Shown: piece by piece, positions 26,281 to 34,498 of the stretch
How positions within the stretch are numbered: position 1 is the first letter of the stretch
How the letters are laid out: the number at the start of each line of letters is the position of its first letter
NCBI GenBank assembly: GCA_963815295.1
Contig: CAWFFZ010000008.1
Span: forward strand, 1,736,001-1,800,000
DNA length: 64,000 nucleotides
Source of the DNA: JACDHG01 sp963815295
Lineage (GTDB): Bacteria > Actinomycetota > Actinomycetes > Propionibacteriales > Nocardioidaceae
Reading direction: 5' to 3'
Made by a program: the position numbers and the translations under genes
Notes under the pieces: generated by a model
The model's input: only the letters and a program-made list of their open reading frames with translations
Told to the model about the DNA's origin: nothing
The model's database searches: none

Positions 26281-26299
26281 CGGCCACCCGCACGGACGC
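26256..26299. repeat. Intergenic palindrome, copy 3
   Basis: Outer arms GCGTCCGT (26256-26263) and ACGGACGC (26292-26299) pair perfectly; inner GGTCGC / GCGGCC pair with one mismatch. Same design as copies at 14265 and 20150. The element straddles the stop codon of the upstream membrane protein gene. Confidence 0.75.
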
Positions 26300-26334
26300 A
26301 AGCAACCGCCCGCCGCCAGCCGGCCTCAACCGCC

Positions 26335-26340
26335 TAACCT
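26335..26340 (+). promoter_or_regulatory. -10 element, leaderless promoter of the LOR/SDH-like gene
   Basis: TAACCT lies 6 nt before the ATG at 26347, favouring that start over the GTG at 26341. Confidence 0.6.
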
Positions 26341-26346
26341 GTGGCC

Positions 26347-27600
26347 ATGACCGAGCAGTCAACCGAAACCGTCGAGATCACCGGCCACCTGATGGACAGC
26401 GGAATCTTGTCCCGCGTCCTCAACGACATCCGCGAGTACGGCGGCGACCACGTCATCGAGCGGTTCGACCTCGGCCACGACTCGGGCGACATGTCATACG
26501 CCCGCATCCACGTGACCGCCGAGGATGACGAGTCCCTGCAGCGGATGCTGATGCGTCTCCAGACTCACGGCGTCAACATGGTCGACCCGGGCGAAGCGTC
26601 GATCGAGCGCGCCGACACCGATGGCGTGTTCCCCGACGGGTTCTACTCGACCACCAACCTCGAGACACGTGTGCGAATCGGTGGCCGCTGGCTCCGCGTC
26701 GAGAACCCCGAGATGGACTGTGGCCTCATCGTCGACCAGACCAGCAACCCACCGCGGGTCTACACACTGCCGATGTCGGACGTCGAGGTCGGCATGCAGG
26801 TCGTCTGCGGCGCCGCCGGCATCAAGGTCACGACGCCGATCCCGACGGGTGGGACCGAGCAGGGGATATTCGGGTTCATGGAGTCCGCCGTCTCCAGCGA
26901 GAAACCGCAGGCGCTGCTCGTCCGGCAGGTGGCCGAAGGCATGCGGGAGGCGAAAGCGGCAGGCAAGAAGCTGTTGTGGGTCGGAGGCCCTGGCGTCGTA
27001 CACACCGGCGCCGCGCCCGCCCTGGTTGCGATGGTCAACGCGGGGTACGTCGACGTGCTGTTCGCCGGCAACGCCCTTGCCACCCATGACATCGAGTCGT
27101 CGCTTTACGGTACGTCGCTCGGTGTGGACCTGGCCCAAGGTCGCGGCGTCGAGCACGGCCACGAGCACCACATCCGCGCTCTCAACACAATCCGGAAGGC
27201 TGGCTCCATCGCGGCGGCCGTCGAACAGGGTGTGTTGACCGGTGGCATCATGCACGCGCTAGTCACGCAGGGCAAGCCGTTCGTCCTCGTCGGGTCGGTG
27301 CGCGACGATGGCCCGCTGCCCGACGTCTACACCGATGTGATCGAGGGCCAGCGCGCGATGCGAGCAGGACTCGACGGCGTGGGGTTCTGTCTGATGGTGG
27401 CTACGATGCTCCACTCGGTGGCGACCGGAAACATCCTCCCAGCGTCGGTGCCGCTCGTCTGTGTCGACATCAACTCAGCCACCGTCACGAAGCTGGCCGA
27501 CCGAGGGTCGTCGCAGGCCAGGGGTATCGTGACCGACGTCGGCTTGTTCCTGGAGCAGCTCGCCCAGGAGCTCCTGCCCGACTACAGGCGCCCCCGCTGA
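26347..27600 (+). CDS. TIGR00300 family protein (LOR/SDH region, archaeal-type ornithine cyclodeaminase-like)
   Basis: A 417-residue protein of the LOR/SDH conserved-region family. The N-terminal part (about 6-110) has ETVEITGHLMDSGILSRVLNDIREYGGDHVIERFDLG. The C-terminal part carries a dinucleotide-binding region: LLWVGGPGVVHTGAAPALVAMVNAGYVDVLFAGNALATHDIE and VEHGHEHHIRALNTIRKAGSI. In methanogens a stand-alone member converts ornithine to proline plus ammonia, and in cyanobacteria the same domain is the C-terminal part of the arginine dihydrolase AgrE. Ornithine cyclodeaminase activity is therefore likely but inferred. It is convergent with the inositol operon and not part of it. Confidence 0.8.
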   Translation: MTEQSTETVEITGHLMDSGILSRVLNDIREYGGDHVIERFDLGHDSGDMSYARIHVTAEDDESLQRMLMRLQTHGVNMVDPGEASIERADTDGVFPDGFYSTTNLETRVRIGGRWLRVENPEMDCGLIVDQTSNPPRVYTLPMSDVEVGMQVVCGAAGIKVTTPIPTGGTEQGIFGFMESAVSSEKPQALLVRQVAEGMREAKAAGKKLLWVGGPGVVHTGAAPALVAMVNAGYVDVLFAGNALATHDIESSLYGTSLGVDLAQGRGVEHGHEHHIRALNTIRKAGSIAAAVEQGVLTGGIMHALVTQGKPFVLVGSVRDDGPLPDVYTDVIEGQRAMRAGLDGVGFCLMVATMLHSVATGNILPASVPLVCVDINSATVTKLADRGSSQARGIVTDVGLFLEQLAQELLPDYRRPR

Positions 27601-27620
27601 CCGGCCGCCCGCCCCAGGTC

Positions 27621-28622
27621 TCAGCGGTAGAGCTCGGGCGGGTCGTCCTCCTCGATCACCACTCTGTGCCCGGAGTGCAGGGCCTCAACACCCGCGGCAG
27701 CCGCGACGTTGGCCAGGTGACCATCCCACGCGGTCGGCCCGGTGATGCTCCCGCGTCGTACGTCGTCCGCCCAGGCCGCGAGCTCGATCCGGTAGGCGTC
27801 CCGGAACCGGTAGAAGAAGTCTTTGGAGACCACGACCGTGTCGCCGCCATCTCGGCGAACCCGTAGCCCGGTCGGCGCCGCGAGCCTGGTCGTGCCTTCC
27901 GTGCCGACAACTTCACAAGTGACGTCGTAGCCGTAACGGGCGTTGACGAACACCTCGACAGTCACGACGACGCCGCTGGCTGTCTCGAGCAAGGCAATCT
28001 GCGCATCCTGGAACCCACCATCAAGCGCCGGCGCGGCCACGACAGTCACCGCGGCCAGGCGTTCGTCGAGCAACCACGGCAGGATGTCGAGCTCGTGGAT
28101 CATCGAGTTGAAGATGACTCCCTCCGACGTCGCTGACGAGTGTGCCCACGGATTGCGATGCACGCAGTGGACAAGGCGCGGGGTCCCGATCGACCCGTCG
28201 GCGACTGCAGTGCGCAGATCGACGTAGCTCGGGTCGAAGCGGCGCATGAACCCGACCTGGATCAGCCGGCGTCCCGCCGCCGTCTCTGCCTCAATGATCC
28301 GCCGCGACCCGTCGACGCTGGCGGCGAGCGGCTTCTCGCAGAGTGTTGGCTTGCCGGCAGCGAGGCAGGCAAGCGCGAGTTCCTCGTGTATGGGGTCGGG
28401 AGCCGCGATGACCACGGCGTCGACGTTCGGTGACTCAATCAGCGCCTCGGCGGTGGCTGCGACGTCGGCTCCCACCTCGGAGCCGACCTCGGCTGCCCGA
28501 GCTGCGTCGGCGTCGTACACACACGCCAGCTCGATGCCCGGCACCCACTGGGCGAGGGTGCGCACGTGCGCGGTTCCCATCGAACCCGTCCCGATGACGC
28601 CGACCCGTACTACCCCGCTCAT
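27621..28622 (-). CDS. iolG: Inositol 2-dehydrogenase, Gfo/Idh/MocA family
   Basis: A 333-residue NAD-dependent dehydrogenase, probably oxidising myo-inositol to scyllo-inosose. N-terminal Rossmann motif VGVIGTGSMGTAHVRTL, the EKP motif in PTLCEKPLAASVDGS, and the catalytic region GFMRRFDPSYVDLR ... NSMIHELDILPWLL with the conserved HELD. It is the last gene of the iol operon. ATG 28622 overlaps the upstream stop in ATGA. The name rests on the family pattern and cluster context. Confidence 0.85.
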   Translation of the reverse strand: MSGVVRVGVIGTGSMGTAHVRTLAQWVPGIELACVYDADAARAAEVGSEVGADVAATAEALIESPNVDAVVIAAPDPIHEELALACLAAGKPTLCEKPLAASVDGSRRIIEAETAAGRRLIQVGFMRRFDPSYVDLRTAVADGSIGTPRLVHCVHRNPWAHSSATSEGVIFNSMIHELDILPWLLDERLAAVTVVAAPALDGGFQDAQIALLETASGVVVTVEVFVNARYGYDVTCEVVGTEGTTRLAAPTGLRVRRDGGDTVVVSKDFFYRFRDAYRIELAAWADDVRRGSITGPTAWDGHLANVAAAAGVEALHSGHRVVIEEDDPPELYR

Positions 28623-29809
28623 GGCTTGACCCATCGCCGTTCCTCGAACGACCTGCCCATGGCCTCGACCAGCCTGGCGGCCCACACCGCGTCGTCGATC
28701 GTGGCACCGACGGGCTTGCCCTCGGCGATCGACCGCACCAGGCGCTCGGCCTCGATGACCTTCAGGTCGTCGAATCCCATGGGAACCCCCGGGCCGGGCT
28801 GGAATGCGGCCAGCTCGCCGCTGCCCGGCCCGACGTGACGGACCTGCCAGGCAACGTCTTGATAGCCCTGATCGGCGCAGACCCTCAGCTCGCCCATCCG
28901 GCGGAAGTCCCACGCGACAGCACCTTGCGTGCCGTGGACCTCGAAGCCATAGGCGCACTGCTCACCCACCGCCACACGCGAGCACTCGACCACGCCGCGC
29001 GCCCCGGAGTCGAAACGCAGCAGTGCGCTGACATGATCCTCGTTTCCGACCGGGCCGAGCTTCCCGCCCGGTGCCGTCGCGAAGTGCGACACGGCGCCAA
29101 CTGCTTCCGGCCGTTGTGGGATGAACGTCGCCTGGTCGGCTACAACATCGACGACCTCGCCGGTCCGCTGCCCGACGACATAGCGGGCCAGGTCGAGTCC
29201 GTGGCTTGCCAGGTCGCCGAGGACTCCGTTGCCTGCGTGCGTCCGGTCGAACCGCCATGACAGCGCGCCGTCGGGGTGTGCCGCGTAGTCGCTGAACAAC
29301 CGCACCGACGCCGTCTCGACCTCGCCGATCCGGCCCGACCCGACGATCTCGCGGGCCAGCTCGACTGCCGGAGCGTTGCGGTAGTTGAAGCCGACCGCCG
29401 CCTGTACTCCGGCGGACCGGACCGCGTCCGCGATCTCGACGGTGTCGGCGAGGTGACGCCCGGCCGGTTTCTCAACCCAGAGGTGCTTGCCCGCCCGTGC
29501 TGCCGCGACGGCGACGTCTCGATGCAGGAAGTTCGGCCCGCACACGCTGACGACATCCACGTCGTCCCGAGCAACCACGTCCTGCCAGTCGGTCACCGCC
29601 TCGCCGATGCCGTACGCCGATCGGGCGGTCTCGTGCCGCGACGCTTCGGGGTCGGCCACGGCGACGAGCAGCGGTCGTAGCGGAGCGTCCGGGAAGTGCT
29701 GCCAGAGGCGGGCATAGGACCGGGCGTGGACTTGTCCCATCCAGCCGAACCCGACGATGGCTACCCCGAGCACGCCGCGGTCGTCACCGCGGCGAGCCAC
29801 GTCATTCAC
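28619..29809 (-). CDS. Second Gfo/Idh/MocA oxidoreductase of the iol operon
   Basis: A 396-residue NAD(P)-binding dehydrogenase: VAIVGFGWMGQVHARSYARL at residues 16-35, KHLWVEKPAGRHLADT with the EKP motif, and DLASHGLDLARYVVG as catalytic segment. It is longer than IolG and more distantly related. In related clusters this position holds a scyllo-inositol or other inositol-isomer dehydrogenase (IolW/IolX type). The start GTG 29809 overlaps the ABC-ATPase stop (GTGA). Substrate isomer is inferred only. Confidence 0.8.
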   Translation of the reverse strand: MNDVARRGDDRGVLGVAIVGFGWMGQVHARSYARLWQHFPDAPLRPLLVAVADPEASRHETARSAYGIGEAVTDWQDVVARDDVDVVSVCGPNFLHRDVAVAAARAGKHLWVEKPAGRHLADTVEIADAVRSAGVQAAVGFNYRNAPAVELAREIVGSGRIGEVETASVRLFSDYAAHPDGALSWRFDRTHAGNGVLGDLASHGLDLARYVVGQRTGEVVDVVADQATFIPQRPEAVGAVSHFATAPGGKLGPVGNEDHVSALLRFDSGARGVVECSRVAVGEQCAYGFEVHGTQGAVAWDFRRMGELRVCADQGYQDVAWQVRHVGPGSGELAAFQPGPGVPMGFDDLKVIEAERLVRSIAEGKPVGATIDDAVWAARLVEAMGRSFEERRWVKP

Positions 29810-30738
29810 TGAGGCTTCACCTCGGGCTCCGTCTCCTTGGTGGCCGGCGCGTCGGGGAGGGTCCGCTCGAGCTCCTCGTGCAATGCGTCGAGCTCCGAGC
29901 CTCCGGCCATCATCCGCACTAGCTCGTCGAGCGTCATCTCGGCCTTGGGGAAGTCGCCCATGCTCCGGCCACGGCGCAAGATGATGAACCTGTCACCGAC
30001 TGGATAGGCATGGTGTGGGTTGTGGGTGATGAACACGACGCCGAGACCTCGGTCGCGTGCCTTGGCGATGTACTTCAGCACCACGCCTGACTGCCGGACA
30101 CCGAGCGCCGCTGTCGGTTCGTCGAGGATCAGCACCCGGGCACCGAAGTAGACAGCCCGGGCAATCGCCACACACTGTCGCTCGCCACCAGACAGGGTCC
30201 CGATCGGTTGCTCGACGTCTCTCAGGTCGATGCCCATTGCCAACATCTCGGTCTTGGTGATCTTCTTCATCGCCTCGATATCAAGCCGCTTGAACGGAGG
30301 GACGCCCTTCGTCAGCTCGGATCCGAGGAAGAAGTTGCGCCACACCGGCATCAGCGGCACGACGGCAAGATCTTGGAAGACCGTGGCGATGCCGAGGGCG
30401 AGCGCGGCACGCGGGCTGCTCATGTTGCGACTGATGCCGTCGACGACGAACGTGCCCTCGGAGTGTTCGTGGGCGCCCGCAAGGATCTTGATGAGCGTGG
30501 ACTTCCCGGCGCCGTTGTCACCCAGCACACAGGTGACCTCGCCCGCTCGCACGGAGGTGGTGACTTCACGCAAGGCGATGACGCTGCCGTAGGACTTGCC
30601 GATCTCCTTGACCTCGATGATCGCGGTGCCAGGCGGCGGCAGATCAGGAGCGGAGTCGGCCGGGGTTCCATGGATCTCGGCCGCTCCCTCCTCGGTCGCA
30701 GAAACGACTTCTGGCAGTGGCCTTTCTTCGGTTGTCAT
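29806..30738 (-). CDS. Sugar/inositol ABC importer, ATP-binding protein (single NBD)
   Basis: A 310-residue ATPase with Walker A GDNGAGKST, signature LSGGERQ, and Walker B VLILDEPTAAL. Unlike ribose-type RbsA proteins with two fused domains (about 500 residues), this has one nucleotide-binding domain, as in the FrcA subgroup. It carries a 50-residue N-terminal extension rich in Glu/Pro. ATG 30738 overlaps the permease stop in ATGA. With the permease and binding protein it forms a CUT2-type importer; myo-inositol as cargo is inferred from the operon. Confidence 0.87.
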   Translation of the reverse strand: MTTEERPLPEVVSATEEGAAEIHGTPADSAPDLPPPGTAIIEVKEIGKSYGSVIALREVTTSVRAGEVTCVLGDNGAGKSTLIKILAGAHEHSEGTFVVDGISRNMSSPRAALALGIATVFQDLAVVPLMPVWRNFFLGSELTKGVPPFKRLDIEAMKKITKTEMLAMGIDLRDVEQPIGTLSGGERQCVAIARAVYFGARVLILDEPTAALGVRQSGVVLKYIAKARDRGLGVVFITHNPHHAYPVGDRFIILRRGRSMGDFPKAEMTLDELVRMMAGGSELDALHEELERTLPDAPATKETEPEVKPQ

Positions 30739-31841
30739 CTCACCGCCTCCGCTCGAGCCTTGACCCAGTTGTTGACTATCACGGCGCCCAGCAACATCAC
30801 GCCGAGGAACGTGAACAGCCAGTCGTTGTCCCAGCGCGCATAGACAATGCCTTCCTTGACCATGCCGTAGATGAGGGCGCCAAGTGCTGCGCCGACAGCC
30901 GACCCGTAGCCGCCGGTCAGCAGACACCCGCCGACCACGGCGCAGATGATGAAGATGAACTCCTGCCCGACGCCGGTCACGCTTTGCACCGTCGTCGTCT
31001 TGAAGAGCGACAGCATGCCAACCAGCCACCCCGCGACGGCTGTCGTGATGAACAGCCCGACCTTGGTCCGAAACACTGGCACGCCGACCTGCCGGGCGCT
31101 CGTCTGCGCACCTCCGACGGCGAAGATCCAGTTGCCCGCACGCATCCGCAGGAGCACCCAGGTGGCTGCGAGCGTCACACCCACCCACCAGAACGTCACA
31201 GCGTAGAGAGTCAGGTATGGCGAGTTGTCTTCAGTGACCCACGGCAGCCAACCAAGGTCGATCTTGACTGTGGAGCCGAACAACTGCTCGCCGGACGTGA
31301 AGCCCTCAGCGTTGCGGAATCCCGTCACCGAGACCTTCCCGATCAAGATCTTGGTCACGGCAAGGTTGACTCCCTGAAGGACGAAGAACGTGCCGAGCGT
31401 GACGATGAAGCTCGGCAACCCGGTCCGCATCACGAGTACCCCGTTGAGCGCCCCGATGAGGACGGCCAACAGCAGCGAGGCCCCGATGGCCAGCCAGATG
31501 TTGAGCTCGTACTCCGTCACCAAGATCGCGGTTGTCAGCCCCGTTGTGCCGATCATGGCGCCGGCAGACAGGTCGAACTCGCCGCCGATCATCAGCATCG
31601 CCACCGCCACCGCCATGATGCCGAAGGCTGAAGACGTGAAGATCCACGTACTCGCGCCCGCCGGCAGCTTGAACGACTCAGTGGTCAGGGCGAAGAACAA
31701 GAAGATCAACAGCGCCGCGGCGGCTGCTCCGATCTCTGGCCGGCGGAGGACACGTGACAGCCGGTGAGAGCCGCTGAGTCGTTCGTCGGTGTCCGGACGA
31801 GATTGCGGCGCGTCCGCCGGCGCCGGTGCAGTAGTGGTCAT
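30735..31841 (-). CDS. Sugar/inositol ABC importer, permease
   Basis: A 368-residue CUT2-family permease with about ten transmembrane helices. The family signature near GGEFDLSAGAMIGTTGL, and the coupling region FAVGGAQTSARQVGVPVFRTK, match ribose/inositol permeases (BPD_transp_2). The N-terminal 35 residues are a polar Pro/Ala/Asp-rich cytosolic extension. ATG 31841. It is translationally coupled to the ATPase gene downstream. Confidence 0.88.
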   Translation of the reverse strand: MTTTAPAPADAPQSRPDTDERLSGSHRLSRVLRRPEIGAAAAALLIFLFFALTTESFKLPAGASTWIFTSSAFGIMAVAVAMLMIGGEFDLSAGAMIGTTGLTTAILVTEYELNIWLAIGASLLLAVLIGALNGVLVMRTGLPSFIVTLGTFFVLQGVNLAVTKILIGKVSVTGFRNAEGFTSGEQLFGSTVKIDLGWLPWVTEDNSPYLTLYAVTFWWVGVTLAATWVLLRMRAGNWIFAVGGAQTSARQVGVPVFRTKVGLFITTAVAGWLVGMLSLFKTTTVQSVTGVGQEFIFIICAVVGGCLLTGGYGSAVGAALGALIYGMVKEGIVYARWDNDWLFTFLGVMLLGAVIVNNWVKARAEAVR

Positions 31842-31881
31842 GCGTTACTCCCTTGGTTGCAGCCAACCGCCTTCTTCGCGG

Positions 31882-31909
31882 GAGGGGTCCCGGTCGCCCG
31901 GGACCCCTC
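31882..31909. terminator. Perfect 12-bp stem-loop between binding protein and permease genes
   Basis: GAGGGGTCCCGG (31882-31893) and its exact complement (31898-31909) enclose a 4-nt loop. No T-run follows on the minus strand. It lies 13 nt after the binding protein stop. Such hairpins usually protect the 5' mRNA or partly terminate, raising binding protein over permease. Confidence 0.7.
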
Positions 31910-31922
31910 GTCATCCGCGGAG

Positions 31923-32909
31923 CTAGCGGGTCCCTTCTTCGGCGTAGTCGAGAACAGCCTCGGCGTTCTCTTCAGTGATGATCGCTGGGCCCGAGTTGAT
32001 CGGCTGTCCACCACCGATGTCGTTGCCGTTGATCAACTTCAGGTAGATGCCGGTCACACCGAGATAGCCCTGGACGTAGGGCTGCTGGTCGATCGCGAAG
32101 AGCAGCTTGCCGTCGAGGACGTCCTGGGCAACGGTGGCGTTGACGTCGAACGTGCCGATTGTGATGTCGCGACCTGAGGCTTCGGCGGCTGCAACGGCCG
32201 CGCCAGCCATGTCGCCGCCCAGGGAGAGGATGCCGTCGACGCTGTCGTCGGCGGTGAGCTCGGACTCGATGGTCGACTGTGAGCCAGCGAGATCGGTGTT
32301 GTCGGTCTGCAGGTTCTTCATCTCGCCGTCGAACGTCTCAGATGCCGCCCGGCAGCGCTCCTCGAGGGCAATGTTCCCAGGCTCCTGGATCACGCAGATC
32401 ACGTTGCCGACCCCGGCCTCATTCAACTGCTCGCCGGCCGCCTCGCCGGCGATCGTCTCGCTCTGACCGACGTGGGTGATGGCTCCGAAGTCCTGCCAGT
32501 TGTCAATGCCGGAGTTGATCGTGATGACTGGCACCCCCGCCTCGATGGCAGCCCTGATGCTGTTCTCGAGTCCCTCTGGGTCGGCCATCGAGATGACGAG
32601 ACCGTCGGTGTCGTCGGCGACGGCGTTGTCTATCAGCGTGCTCTGGGCACCGGGGTCAGGATCACCCTGGTAGTTCATCTCGACGCCGAGGTCTTCGCCG
32701 GCGCGTTCGGCACCTGACTTGACCACGTCCCAGAAGCTGTCGCCCGGCGCGGCGTGGGTGACTACGTCGATGCGGATGTCGCCGGCGTCAGCACCGCCGC
32801 CGCCGCCTCCGCCGTTCTCATCGTCGCCGCCGTCGTCGCTCGTACTGCACGCAGAGAGCAGCAGTGCGCCCGTGGCGAGGACCGCCAAGAGCATCCGTCG
32901 AACCTTCAT
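31923..32909 (-). CDS. Sugar/inositol ABC importer, substrate-binding lipoprotein
   Basis: A 328-residue periplasmic-binding-protein-like lipoprotein. Signal MKVRRMLLAVLATGALLLSACS with lipobox LSAC (Cys21), then a Asp/Gly-rich linker, then the type-1 sugar-binding fold (IRIDVVTHAAPGDSFWDVVKSGAERAGEDLGVEMNY, ... GVPVITINSGIDN, GIGTFDVNATV-like segment). It delivers a sugar or cyclitol to the adjacent permease. Operon position makes inositol the probable ligand. Confidence 0.88.
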   Translation of the reverse strand: MKVRRMLLAVLATGALLLSACSTSDDGGDDENGGGGGGGADAGDIRIDVVTHAAPGDSFWDVVKSGAERAGEDLGVEMNYQGDPDPGAQSTLIDNAVADDTDGLVISMADPEGLENSIRAAIEAGVPVITINSGIDNWQDFGAITHVGQSETIAGEAAGEQLNEAGVGNVICVIQEPGNIALEERCRAASETFDGEMKNLQTDNTDLAGSQSTIESELTADDSVDGILSLGGDMAGAAVAAAEASGRDITIGTFDVNATVAQDVLDGKLLFAIDQQPYVQGYLGVTGIYLKLINGNDIGGGQPINSGPAIITEENAEAVLDYAEEGTR

Positions 32910-32961
32910 ACTTGTTCCCTCCTGACTAGCCGCCGTCTGGCGGACTGCTCTCTCCCGCGGG

Positions 32962-34458
32962 TCATTGTGCCGTGGGAAAGTTGATCTGAGCGAGTGACTC
33001 CTCGCTGATGTGCGGCCAGCGGCTCGTGACCACCTTGGCCTGGGTGTAGAACCTCACTCCTTCAGGTCCGTGAATGTGATGGTCGCCGAACAACGAGTCC
33101 TTCCAGCCCCCGAAGGAGTGGAAGGCCATCGGCACCGGGACGGGCACGTTGATGCCGATCATCCCGACGGTGACTCGTCGTTGGAAGGTCCTGGCGACCT
33201 CACCCGACGACGTGAACACAGCGGTGCCGTTGCCATAGGGATTCGCGTTGACGAGCTCGATCGCCGCGTCCAGGGTCGGAACCCGAACCACTGAGAGGAC
33301 CGGCCCGAAGATCTCGTCGGTGTAGACCGACATCTCCGGGGTGACGGCGTCGAGCAGCGTCGGGCCAACGAAGAATCCGTCGTCGTGCCCGTCGACCACC
33401 AGGCCCCGGCCGTCAACCACCACGTCGGCACCGTCGGACTCGCCCTGGTCGATGTAGCCGAGCACCCGGTCCTTGGCGGCAGCCGTGACGACAGGCCCCA
33501 TCTCCGACCCTTTCTGGGAGCCGGGGCCGACGACGATGTCGCGGGTGCGCTGTCGCACCTTCTCGACGAGAGTGTCCGCGGCTGCTCCGACGGCCACGAC
33601 AGCGGAGATCGACATACACCGCTGCCCGGCAGAGCCGTATCCGGCCGCGACCAGGTGGTCGGCGGCGAAGTCGAGGTCCGCGTCGGGCATCACGACGGCG
33701 TGGTTCTTTGCGCCTCCGAGTGCCTGCACGCGCTTGCCCGACTTCGAGGCCTGCGCGTGCACGTACTTGGCGATCGGTGTGGAGCCGACGAAGGACACGG
33801 CGGCGATGTCGGGGTGGTCCAGGATGGCGTCGACGGCAACCTTGTCACCATGTACGACGTTGAACACGCCATCCGGCAGACCCGCCTCGGCATACAGCCG
33901 GGCGACGACATCAGAAGCGCCAGGGTCACGCTCGCTCGGCTTGAGCACAAACGTGTTGCCACACGCGATCGCGACCGGGTGCATCCAGAGCGGCACCATG
34001 ATGGGGAAGTTGAACGGCGTGATGCCGGCCGTGACTCCTAGTGGCTGACGGAACGAGTGCGAGTCGACCCCGCTGGAGACCTGGTCGGAGTACTCGCCCT
34101 TCAGCAGCTGCGGAATGCCGCAGGCGAACTCCACCACCTCGCGGCCGCGGACGACCTCTCCATGTGCGTCGTCAAGTGTCTTGCCGTGCTCGGCGGAGAT
34201 CATCTTGGCAAGCTCATCTTCGTGTTGGACCAACAGTTCGCGGAAAGCAAACATGATCCGGGCGCGGCTCGTGACCGAGGTCTGGCTCCACGACTCGAAC
34301 GCGTCTCGCGCAGCCTGCACCGCCGCGTCGACCTCCTCGGGAGAGGCAAGACTGACCCGTGCCTGTGGCGCACCGACGGCAGGGTCGTAGACATCTCCCC
34401 ACCGTCCTCCGGGTGTGCCTACGTGCTTGCCGCCGATCCAGTGCTCGATGGTTCTCAT
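32962..34458 (-). CDS. iolA: Methylmalonate-semialdehyde dehydrogenase (CoA-acylating)
   Basis: A 498-residue aldehyde dehydrogenase of the MmsA/IolA group, converting malonate semialdehyde to acetyl-CoA and CO2 at the end of inositol breakdown. Family features: GITPFNFPIMVPLWMHP, NTFVLKPSERDP, VSFVGSTPIAKYV, ALGGAKNHAVVMPDAD, and the catalytic cysteine in GSAGQRCMS (about residue 280). The ending is typical (FYTQAKVVTSRWP). It follows iolD with a 40-nt gap. Confidence 0.92.
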   Translation of the reverse strand: MRTIEHWIGGKHVGTPGGRWGDVYDPAVGAPQARVSLASPEEVDAAVQAARDAFESWSQTSVTSRARIMFAFRELLVQHEDELAKMISAEHGKTLDDAHGEVVRGREVVEFACGIPQLLKGEYSDQVSSGVDSHSFRQPLGVTAGITPFNFPIMVPLWMHPVAIACGNTFVLKPSERDPGASDVVARLYAEAGLPDGVFNVVHGDKVAVDAILDHPDIAAVSFVGSTPIAKYVHAQASKSGKRVQALGGAKNHAVVMPDADLDFAADHLVAAGYGSAGQRCMSISAVVAVGAAADTLVEKVRQRTRDIVVGPGSQKGSEMGPVVTAAAKDRVLGYIDQGESDGADVVVDGRGLVVDGHDDGFFVGPTLLDAVTPEMSVYTDEIFGPVLSVVRVPTLDAAIELVNANPYGNGTAVFTSSGEVARTFQRRVTVGMIGINVPVPVPMAFHSFGGWKDSLFGDHHIHGPEGVRFYTQAKVVTSRWPHISEESLAQINFPTAQ

Positions 34459-34498
34459 GGTAAAAGTGCTTCATTTCTTGGGTAGGTCTGGTTGGTTG

